From positions 3,759,015 to 3,823,014 of the forward strand of contig NC_053146.1 in the NCBI RefSeq assembly GCF_016808335.1: 64,000 nt of DNA, in the 5' to 3' direction. Positions 1-13,200 of the stretch are shown one piece after another. How positions within the stretch are numbered: the stretch's first letter is position 1; each line of letters opens with the position of its first letter. The translations under genes were made by a program, and so were the position numbers. The notes under the pieces were generated by a model. The model had not been told where the DNA came from. It searched no databases and saw only the letters and a program-made list of their open reading frames with translations. The stretch is from Panicum virgatum. Its lineage: Eukaryota; Streptophyta; Magnoliopsida; Poales; Poaceae.

Positions 1-554
1 TTCGCTACGTTCGAGGTACCCTACACTTGGGGCTGGTTCTGCGTCCTTGTCAACAGGAGGATCTGGTGGTGTATTCTGATGCTGACTGGGCCGGCTGCCC
101 GGACACTCGCAAGTCTACCTCAGGCTATGCAGTGTTCCTCGGGGATAATCTTATCTCCTGGTCGTCCAAGCGTCAAAACACGGTTTCTCGCTCCAGTGCC
201 GAGGCAGAATATCGCGCCGTCGCCAATGCTGTTGCCGAGGCTTCCTGGCTGCGCCAGCTTCTCAGTGAATTACATTCTCCCCTGCGCCGTGCCACATTGG
301 TGTATTGTGACAATATCAGCGCAGTCTACATGACCTCCAACCCAGTTCAGCATCAACGTACCAAGCACATCGAGATCGATCTTCACTTTGTGCGGGAGCG
401 TGTTGCAGTTGGTGATCTTCGCGTGCTCCACGTTCCTACGTCTTCACAGTACGCCGACATCTTCACCAAGGGACTGCCGTCTTCTGTCTTCACGGAATTC
501 AGGTCCAGTCTGAACGTTCGATCCACTGACGATCAGACTGCGGGGGCGTGTTAG
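1..554 (+). CDS. Ty1/copia polyprotein, 3' end (RNase H), 5' cut by window edge
   Basis: The frame is open from base 3 to the TAG at 552-554. It encodes the C-terminal RNase H domain of a Ty1/copia polyprotein. Visible family motifs are SDADWAGCPDTRKSTSGY, the ISWSSKRQ/SRSSAEAEY block, the YCDN aspartate motif, the RTKHIEIDLHFVRE block and the terminal ADIFTKGLP signature. RNase H removes template RNA during reverse transcription. No frameshift or stop is visible, so the copy may be recent. The stop codon overlaps the first bases of the 3' LTR, after a purine-rich tract (GGGGGCG). The rest of the element lies upstream of the window. Confidence 0.93.
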   Translation, partial: RYVRGTLHLGLVLRPCQQEDLVVYSDADWAGCPDTRKSTSGYAVFLGDNLISWSSKRQNTVSRSSAEAEYRAVANAVAEASWLRQLLSELHSPLRRATLVYCDNISAVYMTSNPVQHQRTKHIEIDLHFVRERVAVGDLRVLHVPTSSQYADIFTKGLPSSVFTEFRSSLNVRSTDDQTAGAC

Positions 555-789
555 CAAGGGGTTTTGTACTCATGGGCTCTAGTCTCGTCTGGCCGCATGG
601 GCCTGTACACCATGCGCCGGCCCTGGTGGTATTAGGATAGGTATGCGTCTGATTAGGCAAGGATCTCCTGGTTGTTGGGTGTTTCTATAAACCCTAGGTC
701 GTCCTTGCCTATATATATGAAACTCATGCCTCCCATCCTAATCAATCAATCTTTCCGAGCCATACTGCTTTCACCGTGAACCATTTACA
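549..789 (+). mobile_element. 3' LTR of the Ty1/copia element
   Basis: The segment begins TGTTAG directly after a purine tract and ends TTTACA, giving TG...CA termini and about 241 bp. It contains a TATA-like run (TATATATATGAA near 711) typical of a small copia LTR. The five flanking bases are TCCTT; the matching upstream target-site copy is outside the window. The next recognisable host sequence is an internal AIR9 exon at 1290, so the element probably sits inside an AIR9 intron. Confidence 0.75.
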
Positions 790-1289
790 TCCTTATGTTT
801 TTATAAAAGAAACTCAGCCTGCAGGGGGAAGAAACCCCCGAGCATTGAATAAGAGAAGACCTCTCACGTAGGCCGAGAAACCCCCCGAACCCTTGCCCCA
901 CCCTTACACAAATGTAAAAATCTCTTTGATTCTGGCCTTTAACCACAGGCTATTTATCCACGTGTTATGTAGTAAGGTGACACATGAAGACTGAAGCTTA
1001 CTATTGTTGCTAACACTGCATGGAATTTTGAACATGAATATTAGGTATTCCACTGATTAAACTGGACAGTGACTCTGTTGTTCTTGAAATATGATGTTAT
1101 GGACAACTTATATGCATGAAAGGGACAACTCAAATTATCCATGAACACAAGCTACCAGTCTTTATGGGGTTCAAACACTTCGAGTCATAATTTTCTGTAT
1201 AAGAATTATGTGGTTGAATCACTAATATTGATATGCCTAGATGTTAGTCTGGTACAGCATGCTCATCTTGGATGTTGAACTGACTGCAG
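790..1289. other. Probable AIR9 intron sequence between the copia LTR and the first visible exon
   Basis: No coding exon was found here. The part from about 795 to 905, with the CAGGGGGAAG...CCCCCGAGC stretch, looks like a fragment of another retroelement tail, but I could not assign it. The remainder is AT-rich and ends in the CTGCAG acceptor before 1290. Confidence 0.4.
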
Positions 1290-4200
1290 CATTTACGCCT
1301 TGAGGAGAATCCACTGCTTGAGATGCCACACTTGGAAGCTGCTTCTATTCTGCTTATAGGTCCTACTTTGAAAAAGTTCAATGACCGAGGTATGTCCATA
1401 CATCTTGTCACTGTTTGCTTGATTGTCTGATTTCGTAGTGAGAAATATTCATCTTAATGCCCTAACAGCTTTGGGCCATTATGCACATAATCCATTTAGA
1501 TTGGTACTAGTGAGGATATATCCAGATAGTTGTTTGCATAAGAAAGGTTGCACATTATTGTTATGATTTTTTGGAAAAGGTGAGAAAAGACAATTTCAAT
1601 GGCCCATCTGCATGTCCATGAGCATGGCATCAGTAATGTCTACTATAAAGCCCCAGCTATCGACAAAATTGCTATTATACTACATGTTCTACTAGGGGCA
1701 TGCCCTAAGTTGTCTGTGTGCATCTTGAATGCCATATCTAATTACTTCTATACATTTCATATTTCTGAAGTGGACATCTGATGCAGATCTGAATCCCAAT
1801 GAGGCAGAGGTATCGAAGCAATATCCTGCTCATACAGCTATCTGCATTCGCGATGGCTGGGAATTTTGCTCCCCTGAACTTGCTGCTGGTATGATTTACT
1901 GAAGAACAAAGACTCTTTGCTGACATTTTATTTTTATCATCAAGAGCTCAAGGCTGATCCCGCTATTTCATTACTTCAAAACTGTGTTTCGGTTAGAACC
2001 GTCTTCATTCTAACACAAATGGTTTGGGGAAGGGAGTAGTTAACCAGTTTTTTTTCCTCAATGCATAAAGACAATTGTGTTGTGAGATAAGAACCTCATG
2101 TCCATATAGAGATTAGCATGCATACTTCATGGTTTTTCTTCTTGAAAAGTTACTGGCCATTGTATTCCTTTACTTTTTTTTTTTCGCATCATCATGAATC
2201 AAAACAGATTGTTGCATGACAAATCTTGAAGTCATTGAATGGACTAAGGTTGTAAATATATGTCTACCTAGTTTCTATGTTTAATTGAGAGTTCTAAGTG
2301 CAAAATTATGTTGCCTGGACAGATTCAACATTTTCCTTCCTAGTTGACCAATGGAAGAATAAGTTGCCTCAAGATTACATTGTGAATAAAGCTTACGTTG
2401 ACCATCCATTTGAAGAGGATCCATGCCATTGCCATTTTAGCTTCACAAATCTTGGTAGTGAGGGTGAGCTAGTCCTCAAATACCAATGGTTTCTGGGTGG
2501 CAAAACACCAACTGATTTTGCACCTATTCCTGAAGCATTGAGCGAGGTATGATACTCCTTTAAGTGATCTGCATAAGACAAAAACATGCTTTGGACTTTT
2601 GTACTGTCATCCATGCCTCCTCTAGTCTCTAAGGAATACTTATGGTTTCTATTTGATTTATGGTTGAATCCATCACAATTCCAGTCTGCTTCCTCTATTT
2701 TGATCAGCATCGATTGAGTGGGGTTAAAATGACAAAAATAACCTTGTTATTGCGAGTATTTGCTGCAATGGTTAAGGTCAATTGGCCAAGCAGTAAGGCG
2801 ACTTCTGTCGTTTGATCCCTTGTTCACCAGAAATGCCTAACTGTATTGATTATTAGTATTATATATTTATATGTTATTTGGACAAAGGATTCAGACCATA
2901 AATCCTATGACATGAAATTGAGACCACATTAATATCTTATAAAATCTTCAGCATCAAGTATGCATCTTATCTCGTTTAATGTCATTTTGGTCTTAACAAA
3001 TACAAAAACTTGTACATGATACTGCCGTCATCTGCAAATTAACTTGTACATGCCATCATCTGCAAATTCTAAGTCCCTGTCATCATTGTTGCACCATTTT
3101 GTTGTTATGCAACCTTTTTGCCAGCTCTAAACCCTTGCTATATGTAAACATCAGGTGTACTGGCCGAAGCACGAGGATGTTGGAAGATGTTTGAAAGTTG
3201 AATGCACCCCAATACTGAATGGCGCTGAATTTCCGGCCATTTTTGCTATATCTTTACCTGTTTCTCCAGGTACATTAAAGACTCATTTTATAAGCAGTAT
3301 TTGTTAAGCCAGAATTTTCAGGCTAGTTGTTCTATAGAGGCCAAGTTTGCATGTAGAGTTGTATATATAGTGTAAAATTATGAAACCCTTTCAGTAGAAG
3401 TACTCAGAAAGTTCATTGCTGTCCTACAATATTTTGGGTTCTTGTTAGGGAGGTGATTTGGCATTCTTATGGGTGGTAATTGTTTTGCTGTCCTGTTGGC
3501 TGCTGCTATCGGATCACTTAGTATAATCAATGCACCTAATCACTTTGAATCAAAATTGTTATGTGCGGCTATATGTTCCTTAATCAATTTGTGTTTACCA
3601 GGTACTGGATGTCCAAAGGTCATCAATTTGACAGTCAGCGGTGAACTAGTGGAAGGAAACATACTAACTGGAGTTCCTGAAATTGCCTGGTGTGGTGGGA
3701 CACCGGGAAAAGGTGTTGCAAGGTTTGTTTACCCTATTTACTCTGTATCTATCTTGGCTAAATGAACAATCTAAATGTGCTCAATCAATTCTAAAAATTT
3801 CATGTCTAAGAAAACTGATTTGTTAATCCTCTTTTGAGTCTAGTTGGTTAAGGCGAAGGTGGAACGGCAGTGCTGTAGTAATTGATGGAGCGGAGGGGAT
3901 GGAATATCAGCTGACAGTCGATGATATCAATTCAAGTTTGGTATTTATGTACACCCCTGTTACAGATGAAGGTGTCAAGGGGGAGCCGCAATGTACAATG
4001 ACAGATTTTGTAAAGGCTGGTATAGTACTTTGGCCCTGCAATTGTCCTATGTTTTCGATACTCTTGTAGTCTTTTAGTTTTCTAGAATTTCCCCTCTATT
4101 AAACTAACATGTATGTTACATATTTGGTTGGCTCAAAAGCTTCTCCTCCATTTGTAAAAGGGTAGCAATGCATTTTAATTTAAGCCAAAAGTAATGGGTT

Positions 4201-7200
4201 GCTTAAATTGTTTCACGTGATATACAAACAACAACAACAACATAGCCTTTTTTCCCAAGCAAGTTGGGGTAGGCTAGAGATGAAACCCGAAAGAAATAAG
4301 TTCAAGGTTCAGGAAATTGTTTCACGTGATATATTTCCTGAAATCCTGCTGATGGAAGAAGTTCCTCCTTTTTCCTAGGAAAGTCTCTAGAAAGTATGTT
4401 TTCAATAATATATGTACATTTGCAGCATTGAGCATTGGCAGTTGAAAAGTGGCATCTGGTTATAGTTATCAAATCTTCATTTCTTTATAGAACTGTTTGC
4501 TTGTTTCGATATTTAATATCATTTTTTATATGGGTACTCATGTCATTCTCAGTTTGCAAGTTCAAGAAAGCTGTTCATAAGCCTGTAGGGAACTGTTACC
4601 AACGTTTATATCCTTTCTTATGTTTATAGCTGTTTGTCTATGACTTTGTTTCAGCAACACCATCAGTCAGCAATGTACATGTTCTGGGAGATATTGTTGA
4701 AGATAATGTTATAATAGGAAAGGGAAAATACTTTGGTGGCCGAGAGGGACTAAGCAAACTCCAGTGGTATAGAGAGAAGGAAAATGGGTATGTGCCACTA
4801 CTTGTCATCTCAAAGTATTGAATAGAGGAAAAACTTATGTGTTGGCTAGAATTTTCATCTCCAGCAAGCATTAGAATTCTTAAAATCACTGGCATTTTAT
4901 GATATACAAGGATAATCTGTTGTGGGCCATTGATAGCACACGTTTCCATGCTTCTTGGAGCATTGATCCTGCTTACACAATGAAGTATTTCCTATATTTA
5001 CATTACACTTGAAAAATCTGTAATGATTGAACAATTACAAGTTAACAACTAAGAACACTTGAACAAACAGCGCATCTTAATACTTGGATAGAGATATGCC
5101 CTTTTGAGACTTTTGTGCTGCCAAAACCAACTCAGCTTCATGATTGAAAGAAACAATTCTTATGATTTCACTAGAAATGATTACTTGCTGCACCTATTGT
5201 TGGAGTTGTCCAAATAGATTAGTAGACATAGCAAGCAGTATCTGTGGACTGAACCTTTTTATCTATACGCTTTTAAGGAGCAACATCGGACAACTAAAGT
5301 CAACTTTGGGTCTGCTGAATACTGATTTGTAAACAAAACAGGGGAAACAAAAAAAAAAAACATCATGTGTACAAGTGGACTGGACACCATGTAAATAACA
5401 TGTCATGTAATCTGAACTGCCAGAGAACTGGATGAACACAATTGTAAAATCATAAGTGTTGGACCAAGGATAAAGGCCCCCACCCCTCCCACTATAACAC
5501 CTGGGTTTTATGGTCGGGTTGGCTAGGTGGGGCGCTCTAACTTGGTATCAGAGCCGAGGTCCTGGGTTCGATCCCTCCCGGCCACGCATTTCCGCTGCGC
5601 GATTTCCCCTGCGTCTCTCGTGTGCTGAGACCTGCTGCGGGCTACGCCGGGCTCGCACGCCGTAGGGGGAATGTTGGACCAAGGATAAAGGCCCCCACCC
5701 CTCCCACTATAACACCTGGGTTTTATGGTCGGGTTGGCTAGGTGGGGCGCTCTAACTATAAGTAATCCATATAGCTAAGTCGAATGATTGTGGACCCATA
5801 TTTTGTGCTAATGGGCAATTATTTGTTTGTATGCAGTGATTTTCTTCTTGTGCTGTCAGACAGCATGGAGTATACACTTACCAAGGATGACGTGGGCAGG
5901 CACCTCAAATTTGTATATACCCCTGTCAACCTTGAAGGTCTGTTGAACTGGCAGTGGCAGGCATTAGCTGTAACATGTCTACTGCTTGTTCGCACAAAAT
6001 TATTTTGCACTGACATATACTGATTAGTGATTACTTCTCCAGGCCAAGAAGGTGAATCTGCTTGCACGGTAACAGATGTAGTTAAGAAAGGTACTAATGT
6101 AATGTTTGACATTTGTGCCAGTTCTGACATTTTTTTCCTTTTGGGATAAGACTGAATATATGTGCAATTGCTTTATGCTCGTCATTTGGTCAGCCCCTCC
6201 AAAAGTCTTCAATTTAAAGATTGTTGGGGAAGCAAGGGAAGGAAGCAAGGTATCTGCTAGTGCTACTGTTACAGGTGGAACTGAAGGGTCCAGCAGGGTT
6301 CAATGGTACAAGGCATCTTCCTCTGAATTTAAGAATGAACATGAGCTTGAAGCCCTTAGTACATCAAAAGTTTCTAAGGTAAGATCAGCTTTGTTCTCTA
6401 CTGCTATCATTGATGCACTGCTCAAAAATCTAGTCACTTTTGTTTGTTTTATTATGTTTAATGTGATAGAACTGATTGCAACCTTCTTTCGATTCTACAT
6501 TAGACATTCCGAATTCCTCTCGGTGCTGTTGGATATTATATTGTTGTAAAGTTTACACCTGTGGCACCTGATGGTGAAATCGGTGAACCAGCCTATGCTA
6601 TATCAGATAGTGTTGTGGAAAGTAAGTGCATATCAGTCAACCTTACCATTTTTCCTAAAAGGCTTCTATTTAGTGTCCATTCTGGCAATTATGTTTATTA
6701 TGTTCACATGTCATGGCCATTCGTACTTCTTCCCATTTGTCCACTATCTTCCCACACTCACTGGCTTATTTGTGCTAAAATGCTTTGTTTGAGTGTTCAT
6801 TCTGGCAATTATGCGTACTATGTTCGTATTTGATGGCCATGCGTAGTTCTGACCGGTCCATTATCTGTCCACACTCAATGGCAACTATTGGGATTATTTT
6901 TATCTGAATTCTGAATGACCTAGTATGGGAGAAATGATAGTGCTTATTCTTCTACTGGAGTATTTCCATAAATTAAGGTGCCAGTAAATTTTCCTTGGAT
7001 ATTGCTGTAGCACCGTTTGAACTGAAATTAAATCAAGACTTAACATTCATGTTTTGGAATATATAGGATAAGTGAATCTTTGAAGATAGATCAAATAATC
7101 TGCAATCCTTTTTCTGTAGGAGTGACTTGTAATCCTTTTGTAACTCAGAGCCTCCTAGGAGGGCGAGTTGGTTTGTCTCTCTGCTGCTGGGCTTGCTATG

Positions 7201-10200
7201 TCACGCATCTAGCCATATCATTGTAGCTATTAAACCATCATTTGGGGAAGCACAAACTTGTGGTTTTGCCAATCGTGCTGCCATTTCTATCATTAAACAG
7301 CATCATTCCCTTTCCTTCTTGCAGCACTGCCACCAAGTCTGAACTTCTTAACAGTGACTGGTGAATTCTGTGAGGGTCAGATATTAACGGCATCTTATGG
7401 GTATATTGGAGGACATGAAGGAAAGAGTTTATATAGTTGGCATCTTCATGAGGTATGTTACATATTTACTGTATTTTCTTGGTTTCTATTCAGTGCTGAG
7501 CAGCAGTGCTTGTTCTTTAGCCACTTTGCTTCACTGATATAAAATTTGACAGACTGAAGATGATGAAGGCACTCCAGCTTCGGAGGCTTCTGGTTTGCTA
7601 CAGTACCGTGTTTCAAAGGAAGCTATTGGAAAGTTTGTTTCTTTCAAATGCACACCTATGAGGGATGATGGTATTGTTGGTGAGGCAAGAGCATTCATGG
7701 GAAAGGACAGAGTTACTCCAGGTGCTTCTGCTCTCTATATCTGGCTTGAACAATTTCTTTGAAATGGAAGACATCATTCTATGTCGTGAAAGCTATCTCT
7801 TTATTTGCTTCCTTGGCCTGGATGACAGGTGATGCATATTTAGAAACTAACTACTGAATGAACCTGGTTTCTCTATGAAATAGAACTCAAAGGTGTGAAA
7901 AATAAAAGAAATAGAAGAATGATTGTACATTGTTAAATTCCTTTGCAGTTTCCTGCTTACTTCAGCTCTTTTTTGTGTTCAAGAAAAAACTTCAGCTGTT
8001 CTTTTTGTACATATGAATCCATATGTCTTTCCTTGGTTGCTGTTGCGATATGTTCTTGACACCTATGCTTGAACAAAAATTCTTCATACATAACAACTTT
8101 GTTTCAATATCTTTGCGCTGCTGACAGGAATGCCAACATTACTTTCTCTTGAAGTAACTGGTGAGGCCATTGAAGGAAAAACTATGGTTGCCAGCAAAAG
8201 ATATTGGGGAGGAGAAGAAGGGGACACAATGTTCCGCTGGATATTGGTAGGCTATTCTTATTAAGTGCTACTTTTCCGCTGGTGACTCTGGACATCAACA
8301 GATTGGATCTGTTGAGGAGGGGAGGGCACAGCCCAGGGAAGGGGGGGGGGGGTGCCGGCAGTGGTGTGGTTGGCGCCCAAGGTAGGGCGCAGGGAAGGAG
8401 GGGAGGCGCCCTAGGGTTAGGGCGCAGGGTAGGGGTGGCGCCGATGGGGGGAGTCCCCTGGACGGCGGCTAGGGCAGCAGAAGGGAGGGGGGGGGGGGTG
8501 CGCACGGCAGGGCAGGGACAGGGCCCGTACTCGTGATACCATGTAGAGAGGTATGATTAGGGTAAACACCACACACCCAAGGAGGGTGGTGACCTCTTGT
8601 ATATATAGGCCGTATAGGCTTGGAGTACAAGTAAAGTCAGTTACAAGACTTATACAAGTCAAATACAGCTATATACATCTAATAGTAAAAAAAAGGGCGT
8701 ACCTAGTGCCGTAGGCTTCCCGCACTGTGCGGGGTCTGGGGAAGGGTTGTCTTTAAGACCCAAGCCTTATCCACACAAATGTGCAGAGGCTGAGGCTCGA
8801 ACCCGGGACCTTCCGGTTATAGACGGTAGGCTCTACCGCTGCACCAGGCCCGCCCTTCTTTATATACATCTAATAGTAATGTATGTAATTACTAATAACC
8901 AGATTATACGTTGACCAATTACATCCTCCATATAAATTCTTCCTAGGTTTCAACTCTTAGGGTACTTTGGACTGAAAGCTTTGTTGTTTTGTTGTAGGCA
9001 AGTTCTGATGGAACTGAGAAAGAAATTGAAGGTGCAACAAGTTCATCGTATACCTTCAAATGTGATGACATTGGCTTCTACATATTTGTCTTGTGCAAGC
9101 CTGTTAGAAATGATGGAGTTCATGGTTCTTTGGTGTCGACAGAAATGATTGGTCCTATTATACCAGGTAGATAAGTTGACAACTATTACATATTTGGAAA
9201 ATATACATTTTTCTCTACTGTGTTCCTTGTGCACACGTGCACTCGCATGGGTGACTTACACCAAGTAAACGAACTCTTCACATCTTTGTGTAATTTACTT
9301 ATTTACAGGGCCACCAACATGCCAATCCCTTGAACTAGCTGGCTCTATGGTTGAAGGTGGTCGTTTGACCTTCCATGCTGAGTATACTGGAGGGTGAGAT
9401 ATACACTGGTGTTCCAGGTTATCATTAATATTATATAATTGCTAAAATCTTTATTCTTATTCTAGTTTGAGGAGAACTTGCATCCAAGAATGGTTCAGAC
9501 TACATGGTGATGGTCGCAAGGAAAAGTTGACTGCTGATGGTCAGTTCATAGTCTTCTTAGGACATATGCTATCACACACGACTCCAATATTTTCTATCCT
9601 TTTCTCTGTGCAGAACTAACAGTTAATTGTTTTCTCAAAATAGAATGTCTAGATCTTGATCTAGTTGACGTCGATTGCCGGATCGAACTGGTATATACAC
9701 CTGTACGAGAAGATGGATTACAGGGATCACCTAGGAGTGTTATTTCGGATACCATCTTACCTGGTTCGTGTTTTTTCACAAATTGCCTTATTGTAGTTGT
9801 AAAACATGGCTTGTAACTTTGTACTGTTTGCCACAGAAGGCTTATTTTTTGCTTTGGGGGTAGGATTACCACAAGATTGTGGCATGAGCAACCATTTTTT
9901 GTGATACAGAGATACAAATTCTATGCTGTGTACATACATGATAAGAATATAAGATAAAAGCAATTTGGAACAATATCCTACTAGTCTATGTATTGACTAT
10001 ATGTTAACACATCCTTTCATGCAGGGGAGCCCAAGGGTGTCAATCTTATTCTACCTGAGTGTTTCGAGGACAATGAAATTTCTCCCATCAAAACCTACTT
10101 TGGTGGCAAGGAAGGCACTGGAAAGTATACATGGTTTCGAAACAAAGAGAAACCTGATAACTTGGAATTTGATCTGATCGCTGCATCTTCAGAAGTTGTT

Positions 10201-13200
10201 GGAGAAACCTTGTGCGTTCTTTTACTTCCTGTATCAAATTTGTTAGTGTAGGATGATTCACATAAGGAAGTAATCCCTTGATGGATTTTGTACACAGAAA
10301 ATACAAGGTTTCCTTGGATGATGTTGGTTCCTACCTGGTTCTTTATTGGGTTCCTACACGATATGATGGAAAGACTGGTGACCCGGTGATGGCTATCACT
10401 GATGACCCAGCCATGGCAGGTTGGCCCTTGATATGTTCCTGCTTGACATTTTCTGTATTTTTTGCACTGCCTCCAGATCCTAACTCTTCATAATACATGC
10501 AGCTTTTCCGTCTGTTTCGGATGTTCACTTGGAGCAGAAAAATTCAGACGTATATTGTGGACTAGGCATCTATTATGGTGGATATGAGGGATCAAGCTTG
10601 TATAGGTGGTACAGGGAATCTAGTGATGGAACCAGAATTCATATAGATGGTTCTTATTCAGTCACATATGAAGTGACTGATGCAGATTATAGCTGCCGCC
10701 TATTGTTTGGGTAAACTACTCTAGTCTATGTTGCTATTGTATTTACACACTTGTTATATGACTCAGTTGCATTGCCATATTCCTTAGGAGTAAGATAAAA
10801 CTCAATATATGCATTGGTTTAATACAATGAATACTATCTAAAACAGTAGAACATTCTAACAGGATGACTTAGTAAGCGATTTTGTGATTTGGCAGATATA
10901 CTCCTGTTCGCTCAGATGGGATAACTGGTGAAGAAAAGCTGTCTGAACCATCTGATGTAATTTTGCCAGGCAAGTCTCTGAACCTATTGGATGTTGCTTT
11001 ATGTGACCCCCACTATGCTTACAGCTCTATACCCCAACATAACTTTGGCCCTGGGCCGTCCCACATCTTTGCAGTTTTGTGTAACCACATGTGTTCCTTA
11101 TCAATTTCCTTTCAGAACCACTCAAAATCGAGACACTTGTTTTCAAGGGAAATCAGGTTGAGAGAGAAACACTAACTGTTATTGAACAAATTCCAAGCAG
11201 TGAGATCCAACAACATATATGGAATATCTATAAGAACGAGATGAAATATCAATGGTAAGAAGCAAATCTCTCTCCCTCCCTTACTTTGCTTAATGTGTAT
11301 GTAGCACTTACTGTGGATCTCTGGATGTAGGTTTGTTTCCAGTGGATCGGGAGAGAGTCAGCCTTTTGAACCATTGGCAACCCAGTGCTCTCGCTCATAC
11401 AAAGTACGCTTTGAGGATATTGGTCATTGCCTGAAGTGCGAATGCTTTGTTACTGATGTATTTGGACGATCTAGTGAGCTGGTATCTGCTGTGACTGCTC
11501 CTATTCTGCCAGGTCTTTTGTTTTCCACCTATACCTCGTTTTTCTTAATACCAAAATGGCTTGCATTTTACAACGCATGAAAAACTATTTCTGTAATGAG
11601 CAATGATTCTACCTTTGTGAAGCATTTTACAATTTATGAAAGTTATTTTTCTAGACCAGTATGATTTGGAATTTTGGATTTTAAAGAAGTATGACTGACT
11701 CCAAATAGGATCTGTTCTAGGCTGATACAACTGCATCCTTGAATTGGGGTTTGGGATGCGTTGTATTTTTGTTAATCCAATATTTGTAGGTCCTGTCATC
11801 TTCACCGAAGTTCTAGTTACTCTGGCACTTTGTTTTGAACTTCAATTTTTTTGTTGGTTCAGCGTACACATGCTTCTGTTGTATTTCTTGATGAATTTGA
11901 GCGTACTGCACACTAAAGGAAACATTCTTGGCTAAGCGTCGATGCAACGTTGAACTCTTTCTTGAAAGTCAAATTACATTGATTGCAGTGTTTGTCACTA
12001 CGTTTTATAAAAGAATGATGGAATATGCATTATCATTAAACAGTTTGATATTTGGTTTTAATAGGAAGGCCTAAAATTGAAAAACTGGAGATTGAAGGAA
12101 GAGGTTTTCACACTAACCTATATGCTGTTCGGGGTACCTACAGCGGAGGCAAAGAAGGCAAGAGTAAAATACAATGGCTCAGATCGATGGTCGGAAGTCC
12201 TGATCTCATCTCTATACCTGGTATGATTTTGCTGTAAATCTATAATGCTAGGGATGTGTGTACACTTTAACTGTATTGTAATATTTAACTTTTATTGTGC
12301 ATGAATGTTTGCCCAAGTTTTGGTCCTTGTATGCAATATCCATGTACTTTGAAGTTGATACAACTGAACCAACTTCTTGTCCAGGCGAAATTGGAAGAAT
12401 GTATGAAGCTAATGTTGATGATGTTGGGTATAGACTTGTTGCAATTTATACACCAGTGAGAGAGGATGGATTTGAGGGACAACCTATTTCAGTTTCAACA
12501 GAGCCGATTGCAGTTGGTACAGTCAAATCACCTACAAAGCCGTTTCCTATTCATGTTCATTTATTGTTGATTCCTGCAATTTTATCTGGTAAGCACTAAG
12601 TACTACTGCTGTCATCTTATGCAGAACCTGAAATTTACAAGGAAGTGAAACAGAAGCTGGACGATGGTTCAGTTAAATTTGAGGTGGCACTGATTTAATT
12701 TATAATGGTGTTATTTGCTGGTATTTTAGAGCCATCATAGTGAGCTATATGCACTGCTGTTGAGAATGAGCGTTTTTTAGTCAGCTATTTCCCCTCTAAA
12801 ACCTAGTGCTGATAAACTCCACAGCAGAGCGGCCATTTCCTTGAAAAGCAATAATTTCAAGCCTAATACTGCCCAATTTGTGCTATTTCCGCAACAATTC
12901 TGTACCTATCAGACAGTTATCTTCAATGTAATTTATTATTTGTTTCTGCCTGAACAGGTTCTGTGTGACAAGGACCGAACACCCAAAAAGGTACGCCATG
13001 CCATATTCTGCATGCGCACCCTGGACTTCAATTATTCCTAACAACTAACAATTCCATTTTGCAAACACAACAGGTGCAAGTAATGGGACATTTGGAGCGT
13101 AGAGTTTTGGAAGTCAACCGAAAGAGGATTAAAGTAGTAAAACCTGGATCCAAGACATCATTCCCCACTACTGAAGTACGAGGAACATATGCTCCTCCTT

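Noticed and set aside
5543..5580. tRNA-like B box (GGTTCGATCCC) after GGTATCAGAGC
   Set aside because: It is the PBS and interior of the SMART element between identical LTRs; no tRNA cloverleaf or A box fits around it.
8182..8536. Overlapping ~107-110 aa ORFs on both strands
   Set aside because: They span an AIR9 exon end and the GC-rich interior of an LTR fragment; composition is Pro/Gly low-complexity, with no domain.
8780..8850. Apparent minus-strand tRNA gene (A and B boxes)
   Set aside because: The boxes belong to the Au SINE promoter. The body continues into the SINE 3' half and no acceptor stem forms.
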